A stretch of 64,000 nt of DNA from Corynebacterium sp. p3-SID1145 (GTDB lineage Bacteria > Actinomycetota > Actinomycetes > Mycobacteriales > Mycobacteriaceae). Positions 17,472 through 26,292 of this stretch are shown piece by piece. Every line of letters starts with the position of its first letter. Positions within the stretch are counted from its first letter, which is position 1. The stretch covers positions 1-64,000 of the forward strand of contig JALXXC010000009.1 in NCBI GenBank assembly GCA_025144245.1, given 5' to 3'. The position numbers and the translations under genes are program-made. The notes beneath the pieces were generated by a model. It had not been told where the DNA came from. It saw nothing but the letters and a program-made list of their open reading frames with translations, and searched no databases.

Positions 17472-20327
17472 ATGAACGTGGCTGAGAAATTGACGGTGCG
17501 CGGAGCGCGCGAGCACAACCTCAAAGGCGTCGACGTGGAACTGCCGCGCGACAAGATGGTCGTGTTCACGGGTTTGTCCGGGTCCGGCAAGTCGTCGCTG
17601 GCGTTCGACACGATCTTCGCAGAGGGACAGCGCCGCTACGTCGAGTCGCTGAGCTCGTATGCGCGCATGTTCCTCGGGCAGATGGACAAGCCGGACGTCG
17701 AGTACATCGACGGGCTGAGTCCAGCCGTGTCCATCGACCAGAAGTCGACGAACCGCAACCCGCGCTCGACAGTTGGCACGATCACGGAGATTTACGACTA
17801 CCTCCGTCTCCTGTATTCGCGCGCCGGCACGCCGCACTGTCCGGTGTGCGACGCCGTGATCGAGCGCCAGACGCCGCAGCAGATCGTCGACCGCGTGATG
17901 GAGCGCCCGGAGCGCACGAAATTCCAGGTGCTCGCGCCGATCGTGCGCAAGCGCAAGGGTGAATTCGTCGACCTTTTCGCGGACTTGTCGGCGCAGGGCT
18001 ACGCGCGCGTGACAGTTGACGGGGAGACGCACCAGCTTTCAGATCCGCCGAAGCTGGAGAAGCAGGTCAAGCACAACATCGACGTTGTCGTGGATCGCCT
18101 GACCGTCAAGGAGAGCCAGAAGCAGCGCCTCACCGACTCCGTGGAAACTGCCCTGAAGCTCGCCGACGGGCTGGTCGGCTTCGATTGGGTCGAGCTCGAC
18201 CAGGACGATCCGGGGCGCGTGGAGATCTTCTCCGAGAAGACCGCCTGCCCGAACGGCCACAAGCTCAGCGTCGAGGAGTACGAGCCGCGCGCATTCTCCT
18301 TCAACTCGCCATTCGGCGCCTGCCCGGCCTGCGACGGTCTGGGCACCCGCTCCGAAATCGACGAAGACCTCGTCATTCCCGATCCCGACGCGCCAGCCGT
18401 CGATGCATTCCAGCCGTGGAATTCCTCGCCGAACAAGGGGTACTTCGAAAAGCTCGTGGTTGCGCTCGCCGACGCGGAGGGCTTCGACGCGCACGCGCCG
18501 CTGTCGTCCTTGAGCGCGAAGCACCGCAAGGCGCTTATCGACGGCTCCTCCACCAAAGTCTCCGTCCGTTACAAGAACCGCTACGGCCGCCAGCGCTCCT
18601 TCACTTCCGCCTTCGAGGGCGTGAAGGGCTACCTTCAGCGCAAGATCGAGCAGTCCGAATCCGAGCACGCCAAAGAGCGCTACCTGGCGTACACCCGCGA
18701 GGTGGCTTGCCCGACGTGCGGCGGCACGCGCCTAAAGCCGGAGATCCTCGCCGTGCGCCTGGATTCGACCACCCACGGTGAAAAATCCATTGCCGGGCTG
18801 ACGGAACTGTCCATCGAGGACGCGTCGGAGTACCTCGACCACCTCGTGCTGGGTTACCGCGAGGAAATGATTGCCGGCGCGGTGCTGCGCGAGATCCAGG
18901 CGCGTCTGCACTTCCTTCTCGACGTCGGCCTGAATTACCTGACGCTGTCCCGTTCCGCGGGCACTCTGTCCGGTGGCGAGGCACAGCGCATCCGTCTCGC
19001 CACCCAGATCGGCTCCGGTCTCGCAGGCGTGCTCTACGTCCTCGACGAGCCGTCCATCGGACTGCACCAGCGCGACAACCAGCGGCTGATCTCCACGCTG
19101 CAGAAGCTGCGCGATATCGGCAACACTCTCGTCGTCGTCGAGCACGACGAGGACACCATCCGCGCCTCCGATTGGCTTGTCGACGTTGGCCCCCTCGCCG
19201 GTGAATATGGCGGCGAAATCGTCTACCAGGGTGAACCGGAGGGCATCCTGAAAGCGAAGAATTCTCTCACCGGCGACTACCTTTCGGGCCGGAAGGTGAT
19301 TGAGGTGCCGGAGGAGCGGCGGGGCGTCGATAAGCAGCGGATGCTGAAGATCGTCGGTGCGCGCGAGAACAACCTCGACAACGTCTCGGTGAATGTGCCG
19401 CTCGGCGTGCTCACCGCTGTGACGGGCGTGTCCGGCTCGGGTAAGTCGACCCTGGTCAACCAGATTCTGGCGAAGACCCTGCAGAACCGTCTCAATGGTG
19501 CGCGCCAGGTGCCGGGACGCGCGAAGAAGGTCGAGGGACTCGAGCACCTGGACAAGCTCGTGCAGGTGGACCAGTCACCGATCGGTCGCACGCCGCGGTC
19601 GAACCCGGCGACGTACACCGGCGTGTTCGACAAGATCCGCAACCTATTCGCGGAGACCCAGGAAGCGAAAGTCCGGGGCTACAAGGCCGGGCGGTTCTCT
19701 TTCAACGTCAAGGGCGGCCGCTGCGAGGCGTGCCGCGGCGACGGAACCATCAAGATCGAGATGAACTTCCTTCCCGACGTCTATGTTCCGTGCGAGGTCT
19801 GCGGAGGTGCGCGCTACAACCGCGAAACCCTCGAGGTGCGCTACAAGGGCAAGAACATCGCCGAGGTCCTCGACATGCCGATCAGCGAGGCCACCGAGTT
19901 CTTCGAACCCATCACCTCGATTCACCGCTATCTGCAGACGCTGTGCGACGTCGGCCTGGGCTACGTCCGCCTCGGACAGTCCGCGACGACTCTCTCCGGC
20001 GGCGAGGCCCAGCGCGTGAAGTTGGCCGCGGAGCTGCAGAAGCGCTCCAACGGCCGCACCATCTACATCCTCGATGAGCCGACCACCGGCCTCCACTTCG
20101 AGGACATCCGGAAACTCATGCTCGTACTCAACGGCCTTGTGGACAAGGGCAACTCAGTCCTCGTCATCGAGCACAACCTCGATGTGATCAAGTGCGCCGA
20201 CTGGATCATCGACATGGGCCCCGAGGGTGGCTCCGGCGGCGGTACCGTCGTCGCTCAGGGAACCCCGGAGGATGTGGCGAAGGTGGACGGCTCTTTCACC
20301 GGCCAGTTCCTCACCGAGATCCTGTAG
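17472..20327 (+). CDS. uvrA: Excinuclease ABC subunit A
   Basis: UvrA is the ATP-dependent damage sensor of nucleotide excision repair. It has two ABC ATPase modules: Walker [13 protein letters not shown] near the N-terminus and [13 protein letters not shown] in the second half, each with its LSGGEAQR signature. It has zinc-binding Cys pairs: [14 protein letters not shown]...[16 protein letters not shown], and CEACRGDG...CEVCGG. The length of 951 residues is normal. The start is the ATG at 17472; a TTG five codons upstream with AAGGA just before it cannot be excluded. The last 17 bases overlap the convergent membrane-protein gene. Confidence 0.98.
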   Translation: MNVAEKLTVRGAREHNLKGVDVELPRDKMVVFTGLSGSGKSSLAFDTIFAEGQRRYVESLSSYARMFLGQMDKPDVEYIDGLSPAVSIDQKSTNRNPRSTVGTITEIYDYLRLLYSRAGTPHCPVCDAVIERQTPQQIVDRVMERPERTKFQVLAPIVRKRKGEFVDLFADLSAQGYARVTVDGETHQLSDPPKLEKQVKHNIDVVVDRLTVKESQKQRLTDSVETALKLADGLVGFDWVELDQDDPGRVEIFSEKTACPNGHKLSVEEYEPRAFSFNSPFGACPACDGLGTRSEIDEDLVIPDPDAPAVDAFQPWNSSPNKGYFEKLVVALADAEGFDAHAPLSSLSAKHRKALIDGSSTKVSVRYKNRYGRQRSFTSAFEGVKGYLQRKIEQSESEHAKERYLAYTREVACPTCGGTRLKPEILAVRLDSTTHGEKSIAGLTELSIEDASEYLDHLVLGYREEMIAGAVLREIQARLHFLLDVGLNYLTLSRSAGTLSGGEAQRIRLATQIGSGLAGVLYVLDEPSIGLHQRDNQRLISTLQKLRDIGNTLVVVEHDEDTIRASDWLVDVGPLAGEYGGEIVYQGEPEGILKAKNSLTGDYLSGRKVIEVPEERRGVDKQRMLKIVGARENNLDNVSVNVPLGVLTAVTGVSGSGKSTLVNQILAKTLQNRLNGARQVPGRAKKVEGLEHLDKLVQVDQSPIGRTPRSNPATYTGVFDKIRNLFAETQEAKVRGYKAGRFSFNVKGGRCEACRGDGTIKIEMNFLPDVYVPCEVCGGARYNRETLEVRYKGKNIAEVLDMPISEATEFFEPITSIHRYLQTLCDVGLGYVRLGQSATTLSGGEAQRVKLAAELQKRSNGRTIYILDEPTTGLHFEDIRKLMLVLNGLVDKGNSVLVIEHNLDVIKCADWIIDMGPEGGSGGGTVVAQGTPEDVAKVDGSFTGQFLTEIL
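18533..18543 (+). repeat. GCTTATCGACG word, copy 1 in uvrA
   Basis: Exact 11-mer, read as Leu-Ile-Asp. Confidence 0.9.
19325..19335 (-). repeat. GCTTATCGACG word, copy 2 in uvrA
   Basis: Exact 11-mer on the minus strand; the plus-strand gene reads it as Val-Asp-Lys. Confidence 0.9.
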
Positions 20328-21306
20328 CCCTCATCGGGGCCGGGGCGCTGTCGGGCCCGGGCCGTGGGGTATTTCGTCGCGCTCCGAGGATCGCCGCGGC
20401 GGCAATCAGCAGGCTGAAGAGGATGAAGGCTGCCGTGCGCCAGGCGCCACCCAGCAGCGTCATGTCGATATGGACCAGTTTGCCCACCGCGACCACGGCA
20501 ACTACCAGGCCTGCAACACGCGAAGTCGTGTAGTCACCGCTCTGGCCGGGGCGGCGGAGTAGCAACCACGCAGCGAAAGCTAGCCACGTGACGGAGGAGA
20601 CCATGTGTCCGATGTGGAAACCGGCCGCGTAGCCGTGCAGCCTCCGGTAGAAGGGCTCCTGCACCGACGGAAGCTGTGACGGGTCAGTCACAGTGACCGG
20701 GGCGATGAGATCGCCTGCTGCAGCGCAGGTGACCGTGATTCCGATGAGCGCGACGATCAATCCCACGCCGCCGAAGAAGATGCACGCTCCGGCATCCAGA
20801 CTGCGCCACAAGGGCAGCTGGCCGAACAGAAAGAGGAGGAAGATGAGGATTGCGATGCCCTGTAGCACATCGAAAACCGAGAACGGGTGATTCCATCCCG
20901 CCCCAAACGGCACCGACACCAGATGCATGACGGCGAAAAAGAAAGCCGCCGTCCAGGTGGCCAGCACTGGCACGGCGTTGAGCTTCCGGTAGCGCACGAT
21001 CAAAACGGCCGCGGCGAACACAACGAGGAAAATAATCGTCACAGCGGCCTGCTGGGGGTCCTCGTGCTTCCGGAGAACCCGCCTTGACACGGCAAGCAGC
21101 AGGAATGCTCCGGCGGTAGCGATCAAACAACCGGTGAGTGCCCGGGAGTTGGCGTGTGGCGGATGCTCATCGCGCCGCGGTGACGAAACAAAGGCAGTGA
21201 ACGCGGTCGCAGCGACAGCGACGGCGACGGGGATCCACAAAATCAGATCAGCGATATCGACAGGTATGTGCCTGAACTGGGCGGCAGTGTGGGCGTTGCT
21301 GGTCAT
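20311..21306 (-). CDS. Polytopic membrane protein of unknown function
   Basis: A 331-residue protein made of about nine or ten hydrophobic helices, with short loops and a Pro/Arg-rich C-terminal tail ([15 protein letters not shown]). I do not recognise the family. Histidines are scattered through it (e.g. [42 protein letters not shown]), several close to helix ends, which could bind heme or metal, but no known motif is formed. The start ATG at 21306 has GAGGAG at proper distance; a GTG four codons upstream lies on that site itself. It overlaps uvrA tail to tail by 17 bases and is divergent from the infC promoter. Confidence 0.75.
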   Translation of the reverse strand: MTSNAHTAAQFRHIPVDIADLILWIPVAVAVAATAFTAFVSSPRRDEHPPHANSRALTGCLIATAGAFLLLAVSRRVLRKHEDPQQAAVTIIFLVVFAAAVLIVRYRKLNAVPVLATWTAAFFFAVMHLVSVPFGAGWNHPFSVFDVLQGIAILIFLLFLFGQLPLWRSLDAGACIFFGGVGLIVALIGITVTCAAAGDLIAPVTVTDPSQLPSVQEPFYRRLHGYAAGFHIGHMVSSVTWLAFAAWLLLRRPGQSGDYTTSRVAGLVVAVVAVGKLVHIDMTLLGGAWRTAAFILFSLLIAAAAILGARRNTPRPGPDSAPAPMRATGSR

Positions 21307-21393
21307 TGCTCTCCTCACGGCAGAAAGGTGGTCAGCTATTAGACTGCGAAGCAGCGCGAGCGGTTCCCGGCGAGGAAGAAAATCCCCGAAATT

Positions 21394-21421
21394 TTGCGTA
21401 TTGGTTCCTGGGTGATATTCT
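21394..21421 (+). promoter_or_regulatory. Probable promoter of infC-rpmI-rplT
   Basis: TTGCGT at 21394-21399 and TATTCT at 21416-21421, 16 bases apart, resemble a housekeeping sigma promoter. It would give a leader of about 255 bases before the infC start at 21685, with the hairpins annotated below. No other good promoter is visible between the divergent genes. Confidence 0.5.
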
Positions 21422-21533
21422 TTAACGCACTACCGCCTGGCGCGCTAGAAAGCGTGCGGGTCGCAAGTGGAGTTTCTCCCACCTGATGCCGCCGGCCATA
21501 CCGGAAGGCTAAGGGTCAAAAACAACGGTACGG

Positions 21534-21552
21534 CGCACACAACGGGTGTGCG
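21534..21552 (+). promoter_or_regulatory. Leader hairpin upstream of the infC attenuator
   Basis: CGCACAC at 21534-21540 pairs with GTGTGCG at 21546-21552 around a five-base loop. It lies 24 bases before the leader terminator and could be part of a regulatory fold. Confidence 0.5.
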
Positions 21553-21576
21553 GTGTCACGTGTTTGAGGACGAACT

Positions 21577-21616
21577 CCCACGCCACTGAGTAACGAGACA
21601 GTGAGCGTGGGTTTTT
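21577..21616 (+). terminator. Transcription attenuator in the infC leader
   Basis: CCCACGC-CACTG (21577-21588) pairs with CAGTG-A-GCGTGGG (21599-21611), a 12-bp stem with one bulged A, followed directly by TTTTTG. This is a strong intrinsic terminator placed inside the 5' leader about 70 bases before infC, so it should attenuate the operon. In Firmicutes and enterobacteria the same operon is controlled by L20 or IF3; which signal acts here is not shown. Confidence 0.75.
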
Positions 21617-21684
21617 GTTTGGGCGAGCAACGCGAGCGATTCGGTAGCGAACAGCACACGTCTTTCTCACCACTAGGAGTTCTC

Positions 21685-22206
21685 ATCAGCGCTGAAGCTC
21701 GGATCAACGATCGCATCCGTGTTCCCGAAGTTCGTCTCGTCGGCCCGTCCGGCGAGCAGGTTGGAATTGTCCGTACCGACGATGCACGCAAGCTCGCGTA
21801 CGAAGCCGACCTTGACCTAGTCGAGGTGGCTCCGAACGCAAAGCCTCCGGTGTGCAAGATCATGGATTACGGCAAGTACAAGTACGAGCAGGCCCAGAAG
21901 GCCCGCGAGTCCCGTAAGAACCAGCAGCAGACCGTGGTCAAGGAGCAGAAGTTCCGGCCGAAGATTGATGAGCACGACTACCAGACGAAGAAGAGCAACG
22001 TCGAGCGCTTCTTGGAGAAGGGCAACAAGGTCAAGGTCACCATCATGTTCCGCGGTCGCGAGCAGTCGCGTCCAGAGCTGGGCTACCGCCTGCTGGAGCG
22101 CCTCGCCGAGGACATCCAGGAGGTCGGCCAGGTCGAGTCCCGTCCGAAGCAGGACGGCCGCAACATGACCATGGTTCTTGGGCCTGTTCGCAAGGGTAAG
22201 AAGTAG
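21685..22206 (+). CDS. infC: Translation initiation factor IF-3, probable AUC start
   Basis: IF-3 binds the 30S subunit and checks start codon and initiator tRNA. The core [21 protein letters not shown] through [16 protein letters not shown] is typical, with both the N-terminal and C-terminal domains present. No ATG lies before the core. An upstream GTG at 21601 falls inside the leader terminator stem. AGGAG at 21675-21679 stands five bases before ATC at 21685, giving a protein starting I(M)[12 protein letters not shown] of 173 residues, the family's normal start. infC genes of other bacteria use AUU or AUC so that IF-3 can regulate itself, so I take the AUC start as real. Confidence 0.93.
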   Translation: MSAEARINDRIRVPEVRLVGPSGEQVGIVRTDDARKLAYEADLDLVEVAPNAKPPVCKIMDYGKYKYEQAQKARESRKNQQQTVVKEQKFRPKIDEHDYQTKKSNVERFLEKGNKVKVTIMFRGREQSRPELGYRLLERLAEDIQEVGQVESRPKQDGRNMTMVLGPVRKGKK

Positions 22207-22259
22207 AGTTCCGCGGGCACACGCCGGCGAAACGATAGAACGCTAAAGGAACTATCACT

Positions 22260-22454
22260 ATGAAGCAGAAGACCCACAAGGGCACCGCAAAGCGCATCAA
22301 GGTTTCCGGCTCCGGCAAGCTGCGCCGCGAGCAGGCTGGTAAGCGCCACCTGAACGAGAAGCTGTCGGCTAAGCGCCGCCGCAAGCTCTCCGGCACCACC
22401 GATGTTGCTAAGAGCGACGTCAAGCGCACGAAGCGTCTCCTCGGCAAGGCTTAA
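22260..22454 (+). CDS. rpmI: 50S ribosomal protein L35
   Basis: 64-residue L35, part of the large ribosomal subunit. It starts MKQKTHKGTAKRIKVSGSGKL and is strongly basic with the usual KRRRKLSGT-like stretch. It lies 53 bases after infC and 57 bases before rplT, in the universal infC-rpmI-rplT order. AAAGGA precedes the ATG. Codon usage is strongly biased, as expected for a ribosomal protein. Confidence 0.98.
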   Translation: MKQKTHKGTAKRIKVSGSGKLRREQAGKRHLNEKLSAKRRRKLSGTTDVAKSDVKRTKRLLGKA

Positions 22455-22511
22455 TCGAGCACCTGCCTTTCAGAAATAATCCGTTAAAACTCAAAGTAAG
22501 GAAGTATCACT

Positions 22512-22895
22512 GTGGCACGTGTCAAGCGCTCAGTTAACGCCAAGAAGAAGCGTCGCGCCATCCTCAAGTCCGCGAAGGGCTACCGTGGCCAGCGTTCCCG
22601 CCTGTACCGCAAGGCGAAGGAGCAGTGGCTGCACTCTCAGACCTACGCTTACCGCGACCGCCGCGCCCGCAAGTCTGAGTTCCGCAAGCTGTGGATCCAG
22701 CGCATTAACGCTGCAGCCCGCCAGAACGACATCACCTACAACCGTCTCATCCACGGCCTGAAGCTGGCTGAGGTCGAGGTGGACCGCAAGATCCTCGCCG
22801 ACCTAGCTGTGAACGATTTCGCCGCGTTCTCCGCTATCTGCGAGGTCGCGAAGAACGCTCTGCCGGAGGATGTCAACGCTCCGAAGGCCGCCTAA
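22512..22895 (+). CDS. rplT: 50S ribosomal protein L20
   Basis: 127-residue L20, an early-assembling 23S rRNA binder and, in other bacteria, a repressor of this operon. It starts [35 protein letters not shown] and has the conserved [21 protein letters not shown]. The start codon is GTG with AAGGAAG upstream. A terminator follows at 22915-22952. The C-terminal tail [11 protein letters not shown] is slightly longer than the minimum. Confidence 0.98.
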   Translation: MARVKRSVNAKKKRRAILKSAKGYRGQRSRLYRKAKEQWLHSQTYAYRDRRARKSEFRKLWIQRINAAARQNDITYNRLIHGLKLAEVEVDRKILADLAVNDFAAFSAICEVAKNALPEDVNAPKAA

Positions 22896-22904
22896 GAGCC
22901 TTTC

Positions 22905-22915
22905 GCTTATCGACG
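22905..22915 (+). repeat. GCTTATCGACG word, intergenic, beside the rplT terminator
   Basis: Exact 11-mer in non-coding DNA nine bases after the rplT stop; its last base is the first base of the terminator stem. Confidence 0.9.
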
Positions 22916-22952
22916 CCCCGTTGTTCCCGGTTTCACCCCGGGACAGCGGGGC
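22915..22952 (+). terminator. Terminator of infC-rpmI-rplT
   Basis: GCCCCG (22915-22920) pairs with CGGGGC (22947-22952) and TCCCGG (22925-22930) with CCGGGA (22938-22943), giving a long GC-rich stem. The following TTCGTGCTTG is only moderately T-rich. Confidence 0.65.
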
Positions 22953-22997
22953 TTCGTGCTTGAATTGGTTGCATTCGTGTCTGCTCGGAGGTGACTG

Positions 22998-23378
22998 ATG
23001 GTGTTGCGTGTGGGGAAACCGCCCTCGGCGGGTGCGTGGTTATTCTTCGATCGCGCTTTTGAGACTGCCTCGCAGGACCCGGATCGCTTCAGCCAGCCTA
23101 ATCCGTTTGAGGATTCCCGGAGGTTCGAAGAAGAGCGCGCGAAGCGGATGCACCTAATGAAGTTCGATCTGGCTTTACTCGGCACTTTCTGCGCTCTTAT
23201 GTTGGTAGTGAATATCGTGGGCAGGATCGTTGTTGCGGGGTGGGGACGATGGCTGGTGCTGGGGCTAGGAATAGTGGCTGGGCTAGCGGCAGTCGGCTTT
23301 TTCTTTTGGTTCCGCTTCCGGTTGAGGAACAACCTCGCCCACTTAGCGGGAAATCTGGATGCCCTTACCCGCTGGTGA
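22998..23378 (+). CDS. Small membrane protein of unknown function
   Basis: A 126-residue protein with a charged N-terminal half (FEDSRRFEEERAKRMHLMKFD) and two adjacent hydrophobic helices (about residues 57-75 and 80-102), ending in a short Arg/Asn tail. GGAGGTGA precedes the ATG at ideal spacing. Its stop overlaps the GTG start of the next gene by four bases (GTGA), so the two are coupled and probably work together. I do not recognise the family. Confidence 0.7.
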   Translation: MVLRVGKPPSAGAWLFFDRAFETASQDPDRFSQPNPFEDSRRFEEERAKRMHLMKFDLALLGTFCALMLVVNIVGRIVVAGWGRWLVLGLGIVAGLAAVGFFFWFRFRLRNNLAHLAGNLDALTRW

Positions 23379-23788
23379 AGCAAGCTCAGCGCGGAACGTT
23401 CAACGGGCTTGATGCGTACCCTCACATGCGGACATTTGCGGAGGCAATTTACCGCCGACAGCAGATTGTTCTCGACCTGGAGAACGCGCTCCCGTTCGAG
23501 GTGCAGATCGCCCACGATATCGAAGTCCGGCCGGGAAGAGTGTCCTCATTGACGCGCGTGCGGGAAAATGAATTGCGGGCAGTCAAGCCGGTCATCTTCT
23601 CCGGTCTGGACTTTTCCACTCCTCAGGCGCAGGAGAGGAACCGTTTTCTGGGCTCGATGTTTGAACAATCCGAGAAGCGGAAGCCTTTGCCGGTGGGCGA
23701 GCTCATGCACTTGGACGCGAAGAAGACGGGGGTGCCTCCTGTCGGGATCGCCGAGATTCTCGAAAGGACGCCGGTAGACAGAAGCTAG
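23375..23788 (+). CDS. Hypothetical protein coupled to the small membrane protein
   Basis: A 137-residue soluble-looking protein beginning at GTG 23375 (VKQAQRGTFNGLDAYPHMRTF), inside the stop of the preceding gene. It has no signal peptide or membrane segment and no motif I recognise. The frame stays open further upstream, but that part is read in another frame by the first gene and has no ribosome site. Because it follows directly on the membrane anchor in a GTGA junction, the two may be a split membrane-plus-cytoplasmic unit. Function unknown. Confidence 0.6.
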   Translation: MKQAQRGTFNGLDAYPHMRTFAEAIYRRQQIVLDLENALPFEVQIAHDIEVRPGRVSSLTRVRENELRAVKPVIFSGLDFSTPQAQERNRFLGSMFEQSEKRKPLPVGELMHLDAKKTGVPPVGIAEILERTPVDRS

Positions 23789-23808
23789 GTCGTCGTTGAA
23801 ATGCGGAA

Positions 23809-23839
23809 CCCCGCCCACACAGTTCGAGTGTGAGCGGGG
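23809..23839. terminator. Hairpin between convergent genes
   Basis: CCCCGC (23809-23814) with GCGGGG (23834-23839), extended by CACAC/GTGTG, forms a strong stem between the plus-strand gene pair and the minus-strand secreted-protein gene. It probably terminates both, although T-runs are weak. Confidence 0.6.
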
Positions 23840-23892
23840 GTGTGTAGCGCTATCCCGTGGATCTATACCGCAAATCCATTTGATGATGGTGC

Positions 23893-25353
23893 TTAGAACA
23901 GACCGTCGTGCGGCTTGCCGAAGTCGTTGAGCGTCGCCTTGCGGGAGTCGACGTTCTGGTCGTTAGCCGTGGAGGTGTCTCCCTCGAGACGGCCGGTCTG
24001 GGTGACCGTCATGTAGTTGGTCAGGCGGCCTTCCTTGGTGTTGCCGTCGCCGAAGGAGAAGGCGCCGAGGAGGACATCGTCACCGGCATTGACCGGGTTG
24101 GACAGGGTGACCTCGAAGGTGCGCACGCCCTTGTCGTGGTTGTAACCCAGATCGCGGATGTGTGCGCCGTTAGCCTTGGTGGTGGTGATCAGGCGGTCGA
24201 CGCCCTTCGGGCCGTCCTCGGTGCGGACCTCGACACGGAAGGTGATCGCTGGGAACTCGCCCCAGTAGCGGTCGGTGCCGGTGTTCTTCACGCGCAGGGC
24301 GACGGAGCCGGCGAAGCCCTTCGCCTTCGCGCTGGAGGTGGTGAAGTACGGCTCGAGGTCGAGCTTCGCGCCGTTGGACTTCTTCTCGGACGGGTCTGTG
24401 TCCGCGTCCTTGTTCTCAGCAGCGGCCGAGTCCTCGACGGTCTTGACTTCCTTCTTCTCAGCGGCATCCATCTTGTTGTCCGCCTCAGCCCTGTCGGCCT
24501 TCGGGGCGTTGAGGTCGATCTCCTTGTTGGTCACGGTGGCGGCCTCGGAGTCTGCGACCTTGTTGACGTCGTCAAGCGATTCGCCCTCGTTGAGCTTCTC
24601 GACGTCTGCGTTGTAGGACGGGTTCGGGTTCTCGACCGGCTTGGTGACCTGCGCGCCCTTGTTGGGTGCCCAGGAATCAGCAGGCGTGGAGTAATTCTTG
24701 ACGCGGACCTCGTTCTTGACCGGCATGTTGGCCACCCATGCGGTCGGAGTGCCCCACGTGCCGTTCGGCTTGCAGTGCTGCTGCGTGCCCGTCATGGTGA
24801 CGGTGCGGAAGCCGTAGGATGCCTCACCGGTGTTGCCGGCCGGGACCTTGTACGGGCCGATCTGCTGACCGACAGTCCAGCTCAAAGATCCGGAGACATC
24901 CCAGCCGAGGGTCTTCGCGATGGAGTAGCCGATGTTGCCCTGCATTCCCTTCTTGGATGCTTGACCACCGAGCTCAAGTGTCTCTGTCTTGGAGCCGTTG
25001 ACGCTCGCGGAGATTTCCTGCGTGCGGGACAGCTCCTGCTGCAGCGGGATCTCCTTGTCAGACAGGTTGGTGGTGGAGATGGTGCCCACCGGCAGGAAGT
25101 TGTCGGTCACCTTGTACACGACGGTGCGGAAGTCCTCGGCGGAGTTGCACACCGGGCGCGGGTTCAAGATGTTGGCCTTGAGGTGGTCGCTGCCGCGGTA
25201 GGTGTGGATGATCGGCAACTTGTCGTTGGTGGCTGGGGTCTCCGGTGCGGACTCCTCGAGAGTCTGTGCGGAGGCGGTGCCGGTGGTGGCGGCGGTCGCC
25301 GTGAGCAGAGCGGCGAGCGCCGCTGCTGCGGCACGGCGGCTGTAGCGGGTCAT
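23893..25353 (-). CDS. Large secreted protein with β-rich N-terminal domain
   Basis: A 486-residue exported protein. A Sec signal peptide (MTRYSRRAAAAALAALLTA, cleavage near ASA-Q) leads into a domain (about residues 45-215) of alternating Ser/Thr-rich strands. It includes STTNLSDKEIPLQQELSRTQ, a glycine-rich stretch GGQASKKGMQGNIGYSIAKT and VGQQIGPYKVPAGNTGEASYGF, and a cysteine in each half (VCNSAE, QQHCKPNG). The pattern recalls aerolysin/ETX-MTX2-like β-pore proteins, but I cannot confirm that. A ~120-residue Asp/Glu/Lys/Ala-rich linker follows, then a second β-type domain (PYFTTSSAKAKGFAGSVALRVKNTG onward). AAAGGA precedes the ATG. An ACGAAAGTAG box lies ~195 bases upstream. Confidence 0.75.
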   Translation of the reverse strand: MTRYSRRAAAAALAALLTATAATTGTASAQTLEESAPETPATNDKLPIIHTYRGSDHLKANILNPRPVCNSAEDFRTVVYKVTDNFLPVGTISTTNLSDKEIPLQQELSRTQEISASVNGSKTETLELGGQASKKGMQGNIGYSIAKTLGWDVSGSLSWTVGQQIGPYKVPAGNTGEASYGFRTVTMTGTQQHCKPNGTWGTPTAWVANMPVKNEVRVKNYSTPADSWAPNKGAQVTKPVENPNPSYNADVEKLNEGESLDDVNKVADSEAATVTNKEIDLNAPKADRAEADNKMDAAEKKEVKTVEDSAAAENKDADTDPSEKKSNGAKLDLEPYFTTSSAKAKGFAGSVALRVKNTGTDRYWGEFPAITFRVEVRTEDGPKGVDRLITTTKANGAHIRDLGYNHDKGVRTFEVTLSNPVNAGDDVLLGAFSFGDGNTKEGRLTNYMTVTQTGRLEGDTSTANDQNVDSRKATLNDFGKPHDGLF

Positions 25354-25587
25354 GGCAGGTCGTTCCTTTCTCGGGGTGAAAACTTCGGCAGCGCGCGCCG
25401 AGGAGGAATCCTCAGCTGTGAACGCTGATGAGACTCAACCTAGGGCCCATTTGGGGTGAAAAACAAGGAAAAACAAGCCTCTTGGCACCTAAGTTTGCAG
25501 GTCAGGGACGTTCGTGCATGGACGCCGGGAAACGACCTGTGAAAAGGAACGAAAGTAGAAAGCGTGTCAGCAACCCGACTACCGCGA
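25354..25587 (-). promoter_or_regulatory. Upstream region of the secreted-protein gene
   Basis: The 234-base gap between the response-regulator stop and the secreted-protein start should hold the promoter of the latter. I see no convincing -35/-10 pair. It contains an ACGAAAGTAG box (25549-25558) and TTCGTGCAT (25511-25519), both also found upstream of the small-peptide gene. Confidence 0.45.
25549..25558 (+). repeat. ACGAAAGTAG box 1 (secreted-protein promoter region)
   Basis: Exact 10-mer shared with 26645-26654 and, inverted, 26676-26685. Candidate binding site for the neighbouring LuxR-type regulator. Confidence 0.55.
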
Positions 25588-26256
25588 CTATTTTCCGTTG
25601 AGGACAGTGACGACGAGATCCAAACGCGAAGAAACGCCGTAGAGGGTCAAAAGGCGCGAGACGTGTTTCTTCACCGTGGATTCGGAATAGCTCAACCGGC
25701 GGGCGATGTCGGCGTTGCTCAACCCCTCGCAGAGGAGCTCCAGTACATCGATCTCGCCGTCGGTGATTCCTTCGGGGTACGTGCGCTGCGGGGTGGCTGC
25801 TGCCGCCGTCTTTTCAGACGGGGACAGGTAGCGCACCAGGTTGGTCATCGCAGCGGGGGAGACGACCGTGCCGCCGGTGACAGCTTGACGCACGGACAAG
25901 ATGATCTCCTCGGGCGGCTGGCTCTTCAGGATGTAGCCGCGCCCGCCGAGGGCCAACACATCAAGCATTTTCTTGTCGTTTTCCAGCGAGGTGATCGCCA
26001 AGAACGCGGGCGTGTCCGGGCGTTCGTTGAGATGCGCGAGGAGGGTCGGCCCGTCCATCTCGGGCATGTACACGTCCGAGAGGACAAGGTCGGTCTCCGC
26101 CGAGTCAATGAGCTCGAGGGCTTCCGGCCCGCTCGAGGCTGTTCCGACAACATCAATGTCATCGGCCGAAGTGAGGTAGCGGTTCAGCACATCGCGCACC
26201 AGCGGGTCGTCGTCGACCAAGAAAACCCGGATGTGCCGGTTGGTGCCGCTAGTCAT
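25588..26256 (-). CDS. NarL/LuxR-family response regulator
   Basis: The 222-residue partner of the histidine kinase encoded upstream. The receiver domain (residues ~9-125) has acidic pocket VFLVDDDP, phospho-acceptor Asp61 in VLSDVYMPEMDGP and Lys111 in GGRGYILK. The C-terminal LuxR helix-turn-helix (about 155-215) reads DGEIDVLELLCEGLSNADIARRLSYSESTVKKHVSRL. The gene is 36 bases downstream of the small secreted peptide gene, on the same strand. Likely targets are the peptide and secreted-protein genes, which share the ACGAAAGTAG box; that is inference. Confidence 0.95.
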   Translation of the reverse strand: MTSGTNRHIRVFLVDDDPLVRDVLNRYLTSADDIDVVGTASSGPEALELIDSAETDLVLSDVYMPEMDGPTLLAHLNERPDTPAFLAITSLENDKKMLDVLALGGRGYILKSQPPEEIILSVRQAVTGGTVVSPAAMTNLVRYLSPSEKTAAAATPQRTYPEGITDGEIDVLELLCEGLSNADIARRLSYSESTVKKHVSRLLTLYGVSSRLDLVVTVLNGK

Positions 26257-26292
26257 GGGTGCCTAAACGTGAGATTGGTCAGCGCTGGAGGT

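Noticed and set aside
21601..21684. GTG start for infC at 21601
   Set aside because: It lies in the terminator stem, adds residues not seen in IF-3, and has no ribosome site; ATC 21685 fits better.
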